DNA from: Paraconexibacter algicola
Lineage (GTDB): Bacteria > Actinomycetota > Thermoleophilia > Solirubrobacterales > Solirubrobacteraceae
Assembly: GCF_003044185.1 (NCBI RefSeq)
Contig: NZ_PYYB01000004.1
Coordinates: 62,001 to 126,000, forward strand
Direction: 5' to 3'
DNA length: 64,000 bases
The position numbers and the translations under genes were made by a program. Under the pieces are notes generated by a model. It ran no database searches, had not been told where the DNA came from, and worked only from the letters and a program-made list of their open reading frames with translations. Of this stretch, positions 58,484 through 64,000 are shown one piece after another. How positions within the stretch are numbered: position 1 is the first letter of the stretch; every line of letters starts with the position of its first letter.

Positions 58484-59496
58484 GCGACGGCGGCGGCGCC
58501 GTCCCCGCGATCTCGGTCGTCGTCCCCTCGCACGACCGGCCGCTGCGGCTGCGCTGGCTGCTCAACGCGCTCCAGGAGCAGACGCTCGACCCGGCCCAGT
58601 GGGAGGTCGTGGTCGCGCACGACTCCAGCGGCCCGGAGACGGAGGAGCTGCTGCGCACCCATCCGCTCGCGGCCGCCGGCGTGCTGCGCCACCTGACGTT
58701 CGACCCCGGACCGGGACCGGCCGTCAAGCGCAACGCCGGGTGGCGTGCCGCGCGCGCCCCGCGGATCCTGTTCACCGACGACGACTGCCGGCCGCCACGC
58801 GACTGGGTCGCCAACGGGCTGGCCGCGGCGCTCGCGCGCCCGGACGCGATCCTGCAGGGCCGCACGACGATCGACCCGGACGAGCTGGCGGTCCGTCAGC
58901 GCGTGCCGCACGCCCGCAGCCAGGAGGTCGACCCGCCCGTGCCGTGGGCGCAGACCTGCAACATCCTCTACCCGCGCGCGGTGCTCGAGGCGACCGGTGG
59001 CTTCGACGAGTCCCTGCCGCTGGCGGCGGGGGAGGACACGGACCTCGCGCTGCGCGCCCGCGCGCTCGGCGCCCCCTACGAGGCGGCGCCCGACGTGCTG
59101 ACCTACCACTGCGTCGAGCCGGCGAGCCTGCTCGCGCGGATGCGGGAGGTGCAGCGCTGGGAGCACCTGCCGTTCGTCGTGCGCGCGCACCCGGAGGTCC
59201 GCGACGGGCTCCCCGGCTTCGGCACGTGCTGGAAGCCCGCGCACGCGCGCCTACCCGCGGCGGCGGCGGGCGTGACGCTCGCGGCCACCGCCCTGGCGCG
59301 CCGCCGCCCGGGGCTGCTCGGGGCGGGGGTCGCCGCGGTCGTGCCGTGGGCGCTGGCCGCCGCGCCGCGCTACGGCCGCGACCCGCGGGGCGTCGCGCGG
59401 TCGGTGAGCGAGCTGCCCGGACGGTTCGCGCTCGACGTCGCCGAGTTCACCGCGCTGGCCCGCGGCAGCGTCCGCTACCGCACCCTGCTGCTCTAG
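58480..59496 (+). CDS. glycosyltransferase family 2
   Basis: 338 residues, GTG overlapping the rfbG stop (GTGA). ISVVVPSHDRPLRLRWLLNAL, ILFTDDDCRPPRDWV (metal motif D-D-D) and GEDTDLALRARALG (base region) define it. The C-terminal ~80 residues contain two hydrophobic helices (AAGVTLAATALARR and GAGVAAVVPWALAAA), so it is membrane-associated. It is coupled to CDP-sugar synthesis and may use that donor. Confidence 0.88.
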   Translation: MSDGGGAVPAISVVVPSHDRPLRLRWLLNALQEQTLDPAQWEVVVAHDSSGPETEELLRTHPLAAAGVLRHLTFDPGPGPAVKRNAGWRAARAPRILFTDDDCRPPRDWVANGLAAALARPDAILQGRTTIDPDELAVRQRVPHARSQEVDPPVPWAQTCNILYPRAVLEATGGFDESLPLAAGEDTDLALRARALGAPYEAAPDVLTYHCVEPASLLARMREVQRWEHLPFVVRAHPEVRDGLPGFGTCWKPAHARLPAAAAGVTLAATALARRRPGLLGAGVAAVVPWALAAAPRYGRDPRGVARSVSELPGRFALDVAEFTALARGSVRYRTLLL

Positions 59497-59498
59497 CC

Positions 59499-60593
59499 GT
59501 GCGCGTCCGCCTGCTCAACCCCGTCTTCTGGCCGGAGGTCCGGCGCGGCTCGGAGCGGTTCGCGCGCGAGCTCGCCGACGGCCTGCGCGACCGCGGCCAC
59601 GACGTGACCCTGCAGACCTCCCGTCGCGGCCGGCGGACGGTCGCCGTCGAGGACGGGGTGACGGTCGTCCGGGTGCCGCGGCTGCCGGGGGAGGACCGGT
59701 TGCGCCGCCGCCTCTACGAGGACCACCTCCTGCACCTGCCGGCCGCCTACCGCGAGCTCGCCGCCGACCCGCCGGACGTCGCGCACGCGCTCTACCCGAC
59801 CGACGCCCTGGCCGCCCTGCGCGCCCGCGACCGCCGCGGCGGCGCGCCGGTCGTCCTCTCCTACATGGGCATCCCGCACCGGGTCGGCCTCGCCAACCGA
59901 CGCGGCCGCAAGGAGATCGTCCTGCGCGCGGCCCGCGAGTCCGACGCGGTCGTCGCGCTCAGCCGCACCGCCGCGGACGGCTTCGAGCGCTGGCTCGGGG
60001 TACGCGCGCACGTCGTGGCGCCCGGGGTCGACGTCACCGCGTTCGCGCCCGGCGAGGGCCGGGCGCCGGTCCCGACGATCCTCTGTGCCGCCGACCATAC
60101 GCAGCCGCGCAAGCGGGTGGCGCTGCTGGCGGAGGCGTTCGCGCTGGTGCGCCGCGAGCGTCCGGACGCGCGGCTCGTGCTCTCCCGGGTCCCGGGCGCC
60201 CCGCTCGCCGGGCGGCTGCCGGACGGGGTGGAGGAGCGCGACCTCGACGACCGCGCGGTGCTGGCGGCCGCCAACCGCGAGGCGTGGGTGGCCGCGCTCC
60301 CGTCGGTGGGCGAGGCGTTCGGCCTCGTGCTCGCGGAGGCGCTCGCGTGCGGCACCCCGGTCGTCGGCACCGCGGCCGGGGCGATCCCCGAGGTCGTCGA
60401 CCGTGACGGCATCGGCGCGCTGTTCGACGGGGACGACCCGCGGGAGCTCGCCGTCGCGCTGCGCACGGCCCTGGACCTCGCCGCCGACCCGGCGACCGCC
60501 GCGCGCTGCCGCGAGCGGGCGCTCGAGCTCTCGACCGACCGCACGACGGAGGCGTACCTCGCGCTCTACGCCGACCTGACCGCCCGGCGGTGA
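59499..60593 (+). CDS. glycosyltransferase family 4
   Basis: 364 residues, GTG 2 bases after the upstream TAG. LLNPVFWPEVRRGSERFARELA replaces the usual Gly-rich loop with R-R-G-S-E-R. The donor domain has ILCAADHTQPRKRVALLAEAF and GEAFGLVLAEALACG (EX7E). The R-G-S-E-R start is known in a GT4 subgroup. It is one of two consecutive GT4 genes. Confidence 0.88.
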   Translation: MRVRLLNPVFWPEVRRGSERFARELADGLRDRGHDVTLQTSRRGRRTVAVEDGVTVVRVPRLPGEDRLRRRLYEDHLLHLPAAYRELAADPPDVAHALYPTDALAALRARDRRGGAPVVLSYMGIPHRVGLANRRGRKEIVLRAARESDAVVALSRTAADGFERWLGVRAHVVAPGVDVTAFAPGEGRAPVPTILCAADHTQPRKRVALLAEAFALVRRERPDARLVLSRVPGAPLAGRLPDGVEERDLDDRAVLAAANREAWVAALPSVGEAFGLVLAEALACGTPVVGTAAGAIPEVVDRDGIGALFDGDDPRELAVALRTALDLAADPATAARCRERALELSTDRTTEAYLALYADLTARR

Positions 60594-60597
60594 GCGC

Positions 60598-61761
60598 GTG
60601 CGGGTCCTGACGGTCGGGAACATGTACCCGCCGCACCACCAGGGCGGCTACGAGCTGGTCTGGCGGGCGGCGGTCGTGGACCTGCGCGCGCACGGGCACG
60701 AGGTCACGGTCCTCACGACCGACCACCGCGAGCCGGGCGTCCCCGACGGCGACGAGCCGGACGTCCACCGCACGCTGCGCTGGTACTGGCACGATCACGA
60801 CTGGCCGGCGCTCGGCCTGCGCGAGCGCGCCCGGCTGGAGCGCCACAACGCCGCCGCGCTCACCGCGGTCCTCGAGCGCGCGCGGCCCGACGTCGTCGCG
60901 TGGTGGTCGATGGGCGGCATGTCCCTGTCGCTGCTCGACGCGGTGCGCCGGCGCGGGCTGCCGGCGGTGGCGTTCGTGCACGACGACTGGATCCTCTACG
61001 CGCCGCGCCGCGACCTCTGGCTCGCCACCCCCGGGCCGCTGCGGCGGCTCGCCGGGGTGCCGCTCGCCCGCGACCTGGGTCCGGCGGCCGAGTGGGTGTT
61101 CGTCAGCGAGCACACCCGCGACCGGGCGCTGCACCATGGCGCGTGGACCCTCGCGCGCACGGCGATCGCCCACTCGGGGATCGACCCGCGCTTCCTCGAC
61201 CCGGCGCCGGAGCGTCCGTGGGAGGGGCGGCTGCTCGTCGTCGGCCGGCTCGACGAGCGCAAGGGCGCCGACGTCGCCGTCACGGCGCTCGCCGCGCTGC
61301 CGGACGCGACCCTCACCGTCGCGGGCGACGGCGACGCCGACTACGCGCGCCGCCTGCGCGAGACGGCCGCGGCGGCGGGCGTCGCCGACCGCGTGCGGCT
61401 CCTGGGCCCGGTCGCGCGCCGCGACCTCCCGGCCCTCTACGCCGCCCACGACGCGACGGTCTTCCCGGTCCGCTGGGAGGAGCCGTGGGGGCTCGTGCCG
61501 CTCGAGTCGATGGGCGTCGGACGGCCCGTCGTGGCGACCGCCCGCGGCGGTGCCGCCGAGTACCTGCGCGACGGCGTCAACGCGCTGGTCGTGCCGCCCG
61601 ACGACCCGGACGCGGTCGCGGAGGCCGTCGGGCGCCTGGCCGCCGATCCGGCGCTGCGCGGACGGCTGCGCACCGCGGGCGCGGCGACGGCGGCCGCCCA
61701 CACCCACGAGCGCTTCCACGAGCAGGTCCGCGCGGCGATCTCGCGCGCCGGGCGCGGGTAG
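60598..61761 (+). CDS. glycosyltransferase family 4
   Basis: 387 residues, GTG 4 bases after the upstream stop. MYPPHHQGGYELVWRAAV is the acceptor loop. The donor domain has LLVVGRLDERKGADVAVTAL and EEPWGLVPLESMGVG (EX7E). WRLD-type WILYAPRRDLWLATPG lies in the acceptor domain. The TAG stop coincides with the -10 hexamer of the next gene. Confidence 0.9.
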   Translation: MRVLTVGNMYPPHHQGGYELVWRAAVVDLRAHGHEVTVLTTDHREPGVPDGDEPDVHRTLRWYWHDHDWPALGLRERARLERHNAAALTAVLERARPDVVAWWSMGGMSLSLLDAVRRRGLPAVAFVHDDWILYAPRRDLWLATPGPLRRLAGVPLARDLGPAAEWVFVSEHTRDRALHHGAWTLARTAIAHSGIDPRFLDPAPERPWEGRLLVVGRLDERKGADVAVTALAALPDATLTVAGDGDADYARRLRETAAAAGVADRVRLLGPVARRDLPALYAAHDATVFPVRWEEPWGLVPLESMGVGRPVVATARGGAAEYLRDGVNALVVPPDDPDAVAEAVGRLAADPALRGRLRTAGAATAAAHTHERFHEQVRAAISRAGRG

Positions 61762-61764
61762 GCT
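61759..61764 (+). promoter_or_regulatory. -10 element TAGGCT overlapping a stop codon
   Basis: TAGGCT begins at the TAG stop of the GT4 and ends 8 bases before GTG 61773. It is the third stop/-10 overlap in the window. Confidence 0.45.
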
Positions 61765-61772
61765 GCCGGTCC

Positions 61773-62453
61773 GTGCTGGACTCCGCCGCGCAGCGCATCG
61801 CCGAGCTCCCCGACACCGCCCGCGTCCTGGACGTCGGTGGCTGGGCCGCCCCGATGGCCCGCGCCGACGCGGTCATCGACCTGTTCCCGTACGAGACGCG
61901 CGGCCTCTACGGCCCGCCGGTCGACCCGGCGGCCGAGCGGTTCACCGCCGCCACCTGGACGCAGCGCGACATCTGCGCGAGCGGGCCGTGGCCGTACGCC
62001 GACGACGAGTTCGACTTCGTCGTCTGCTCGCACACGCTCGAGGACGTCCGCGACCCGGTCCGCGTCTGCGAGGAGCTCGTCCGGGTCGCGCGCGCCGGGT
62101 ACGTCGAGGTGCCCGCCCCGGTCCACGAGCTCACCTACGGGGTGCACGGTCCCTGGGTCGGCTGGAGCCACCACCACTGGATCAGCGAGCTCGACGGGGA
62201 CGGCCTGCGCTTCACGTTCAAGCCGCACCTGCTCGTCGAGCCGGGACGCCACCTGCCCGCGGGCAGCTGTGCGGGCCTGGCGCCCGAGGACCTCGTGCTG
62301 GAGCTGTGGTGGGAGGGCTCGTTCGCGTTCGGCGAACAGGTCCTCGTCGGCGCGGAGGAGTTCGACGGCTGGCTCGGCGGGCTGCTGGCGCGCGCGGGGG
62401 AGCGGGCGACCCCGGTCGCGTCCCCTCGCCGGGCGCGCTGGCGGCGGCCCTGA
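61773..62453 (+). CDS. SAM-dependent methyltransferase, class I (type 11)
   Basis: 226 residues from GTG. Motif I reads VLDVGGWAAPMARADAVIDL, with G-G-W in place of G-C-G. FDFVVCSHTLEDVRDPVRVCEELVRVA is motif III. GYVEVPAPVHELTYGVHGPWVGWSHHHWISE is a His/Trp-rich segment specific to a subgroup often found with GT4 genes. It is the last gene of the rfbF-led island. Confidence 0.83.
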   Translation: MLDSAAQRIAELPDTARVLDVGGWAAPMARADAVIDLFPYETRGLYGPPVDPAAERFTAATWTQRDICASGPWPYADDEFDFVVCSHTLEDVRDPVRVCEELVRVARAGYVEVPAPVHELTYGVHGPWVGWSHHHWISELDGDGLRFTFKPHLLVEPGRHLPAGSCAGLAPEDLVLELWWEGSFAFGEQVLVGAEEFDGWLGGLLARAGERATPVASPRRARWRRP

Positions 62454-62459
62454 CAGAAT
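62454..62459 (+). promoter_or_regulatory. -10 element CAGAAT ahead of the yebC gene
   Basis: CAGAAT begins at the base after the upstream stop and ends 6 bases before the yebC ATG. Without a SD the yebC transcript would also be leaderless. Confidence 0.4.
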
Positions 62460-62465
62460 CGCGTC

Positions 62466-63215
62466 ATGGCCGGACATTCGAAATGGGCGTCGATCAAGCA
62501 CAAGAAGGCGATCGTCGACTCCCGGAGGGGCAAGGCGTTCACGAAGCTCGCGCGGCACATCACCGTGGCCGCGAAGGCGGGCGGCGGTGACCCGGACGGC
62601 AACCCGGCGCTCGCGCTCGCCATCCAGAAGGCGAAGGCCGCCTCGATGCCGAAGGACAACATCGAGCGGGCGATCCAGCGCGGCACGGGGGAGGGCGCCG
62701 ACGCGGAGAGCTACGAGGAGGTCCTCTACGAGGGCTACGGTCCGGGCGGCGTCGCGCTGCTGATCGAGGCGCTGACCGACAACCGCAACCGCACGGGCGC
62801 GGACGTCCGCCACGCGCTGTCCAAGGCGGGCGGCAGCCTCGGCGAGCCCGGCTCGGTCGCGTACCTGTTCGACAAGCAGGGGATCATCGTCGTCGACGGC
62901 GAGAAGTACTCCGAGGACGACCTGATGGTCGCGGTCGACGCGGGCGCCGAGGACATCGCCCAGGAGGGTGACGTGTTCGAGATCGTCACCGAGCCGTCGA
63001 CGCTCTCGCAGGTGCGCGCGGCGCTGCAGGACGCGGGGATCGAGGTGCAGAGCGCCGACGTGACCCAGCGGCCGAAGACCCGCGTGCAGCTCGACGAGGA
63101 GACCGCCGCGAAGCTGTTCCGGCTCATCGACGTGCTGGACGACAACGACGACGTCGGCGACGTCCACGCGAACTTCGACGTGGATGACGACGTCCTCGAG
63201 CGCCTCGCCGGCTGA
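62466..63215 (+). CDS. yebC: YebC/PmpR-family protein
   Basis: 249 residues, full length. It starts MAGHSKWASIKHKKAI, followed by the conserved AKAGGGDPDGNPALALAIQKAK and MPKDNIERAIQRGTGEG. YEGYGPGGVALLIEALTDNRNRT and DNDDVGDVHANFD complete the signature. YebC proteins were long annotated as DNA-binding regulators and are now linked to ribosomes stalled at proline stretches. This is a housekeeping gene that marks one edge of the island. Confidence 0.97.
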   Translation: MAGHSKWASIKHKKAIVDSRRGKAFTKLARHITVAAKAGGGDPDGNPALALAIQKAKAASMPKDNIERAIQRGTGEGADAESYEEVLYEGYGPGGVALLIEALTDNRNRTGADVRHALSKAGGSLGEPGSVAYLFDKQGIIVVDGEKYSEDDLMVAVDAGAEDIAQEGDVFEIVTEPSTLSQVRAALQDAGIEVQSADVTQRPKTRVQLDEETAAKLFRLIDVLDDNDDVGDVHANFDVDDDVLERLAG

Positions 63216-64000
63216 CCCGCCGGTCCTGGGCGTCCTGCTGGACGTCCACCCGCTGCGCAGCCAGACGTTCGTCACGACCGAGCTGCGCGAGCTCGCCGCG
63301 CTGGGCCACCGCATCCACGTGGAGGCGACCCGGCGCGGCGACCACGAGCCGGAGCCGATCCCGGGGGTGACGGTCCGCTGGCGGCAGGACGACGTCGCGG
63401 TGTCACGTGGCTCGGCGCTGCCGCTGCTGGTCGGGCGCCCGCGCGCCACGGTCGCCGACCGGGTCGCCCGGCAGCGTTGGCGCCGCGGCGAGGCGGTGCC
63501 GCCGCTGCGCGAGCTGCTGGAGCCGCTCGCGCGCCTGCAGGCCGCCGGGGTGGAGCACCTGCACGCGCACTTCGCGGCGGGCGCCGCGCTCGACGCGCTG
63601 CGGCTGGCCCGCCTCCTGCGCGTGCCGTGGTCGGTGACCGCGCACGCCTACGACATCTACCAGCGGCCCGAGAACCTCGCGGAGAAGCTCCGCGACGCGG
63701 CGTTCAGCACGAGCGGCTGCGACTACACGGTCGCCGACCTGCGCCGGATCGCCGGGCCCGGGCACGCCGACCGGGTGCACCGGATCGTCATGGGGGTGGA
63801 CGCGGCGACCTTCCGCCGCACGCGCCCGCTCCCGGGTGGACGCCGGGTCGTCGCGGTCGGCCGCCTCGTGGAGAAGAAGGGCTTCGCGCACCTGCTGGAG
63901 GCGGCGGCGATCCTCGAGCGTCAGGGCCAGGGCCTGGAGCAGCTCGTGATCGTCGGGGACGGGCCGTTGCGTGCCGCGCTCGAGGCGCGCGCCGCGGAGC
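63184..64000 (+). CDS. glycosyltransferase family 4 (3' truncated)
   Basis: The frame is open from ATG 63184 to the end of the window (272 codons visible). The start overlaps the yebC 3' end by 32 bases, with MTTSSSASPADPP before the first strand GVLLDVHPLRSQTFVTTEL. HAHFAAGAALDALRLARLLRVPWSVTAHAYDIYQ is the GT4 acceptor-side signature used by colanic-acid (WcaL-like) and EPS transferases. The donor domain begins at RRVVAVGRLVEKKGFAHLLEA. The EX7E motif lies beyond the window. Confidence 0.85.
   Translation, partial: MTTSSSASPADPPVLGVLLDVHPLRSQTFVTTELRELAALGHRIHVEATRRGDHEPEPIPGVTVRWRQDDVAVSRGSALPLLVGRPRATVADRVARQRWRRGEAVPPLRELLEPLARLQAAGVEHLHAHFAAGAALDALRLARLLRVPWSVTAHAYDIYQRPENLAEKLRDAAFSTSGCDYTVADLRRIAGPGHADRVHRIVMGVDAATFRRTRPLPGGRRVVAVGRLVEKKGFAHLLEAAAILERQGQGLEQLVIVGDGPLRAALEARAAE

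Noticed and set aside
1-64000. Insertion sequences, CRISPR arrays, rRNA, replication origin, integrase
   Set aside because: None seen: no transposase motif, no regularly spaced repeats, no rRNA-like stretch and no DnaA-box cluster.

Overview
The window is very GC-rich (roughly three quarters G+C by eye), with dense genes that mostly overlap by 4 bases (ATGA/GTGA), many GTG starts, and few Shine-Dalgarno sequences. It is chromosomal DNA of a high-GC Actinomycetota. Codon bias, leaderless-looking starts and secreted proteins with Arg-rich Cys-bracketed beta domains fit Thermoleophilia (Solirubrobacterales) best, but no rRNA or taxonomic marker is present, so that placement is an inference. Almost the whole window is a surface-polysaccharide (EPS/capsule) island. 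I count about 15 glycosyltransferases, 3 Wzx-type flippases, 2 O-antigen-polymerase/ligase-like proteins, 1 Wzc/CpsD-like tyrosine autokinase, 9 methyltransferases, 5 left-handed beta-helix acyltransferases, 4 PslG-like (GH39-type) glycosidases, a phosphomannomutase/phosphoglucomutase, and CDP-glucose synthesis and dehydration genes. || Layout. 1-5433 (+): a CelD/FemAB-like acyltransferase pair, a membrane protein, an acyltransferase, a GT2 and a PslG-like hydrolase. 5443-11721 (-): lipoprotein hydrolase, large GT-C-like membrane protein, membrane protein, flippase, GT4. 11686-15752: a lone acyltransferase (+) facing a leader-peptide/GT2/GT4/PslG operon (-). 15885-16362: a CAT-anticodon tRNA and a small Cys/Arg-rich ORF. 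16518-22750 (+): X-Pro/CocE hydrolase, GT4, RpiR-like regulator, pdxS-pdxT, acyltransferase. 22757-27136 (-): three envelope proteins, including a sigma-region-2-like/zinc-anti-sigma-like fusion and a 7-bladed propeller. 27189-34698: flippase, GTs, MBL hydrolase, sugar phosphomutase, secreted acidic protein and TPR protein. 34752-46083 (+): polymerase, Wzc, second polymerase, three methyltransferases, flippase, acyltransferase, methyltransferase, GT4. 46096-54565: PslG-like hydrolase (-), then GT4, GT2, an ACP/AMP-ligase/reductase/acyltransferase module, PslG-like lipoprotein and methyltransferase. 54585-62453: methyltransferases, rfbF, rfbG, GTs. 62466-64000: YebC and the start of another GT4. 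|| How it works together. The genes could supply activated sugars (phosphomutase, rfbF/rfbG) and assemble repeats with the GTs. Methyl, acetyl and ACP-borne acyl groups would decorate them. Repeats would be flipped (Wzx), polymerised (Wzy) under Wzc control and trimmed outside the membrane by PslG-like enzymes. The number of flippases and polymerases suggests more than one glycan. pdxST, tRNA and yebC are housekeeping genes interspersed in the island. || Regulation. At about fifteen transcription-unit heads a TANNNT-like -10 hexamer lies only 6-9 bases from the start codon, which suggests leaderless transcripts. In three cases the TAG stop codon of the upstream gene is itself the first half of that hexamer. 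I saw no insertion sequence, CRISPR array, rRNA or replication origin, and no gene-free stretch longer than 300 bases.
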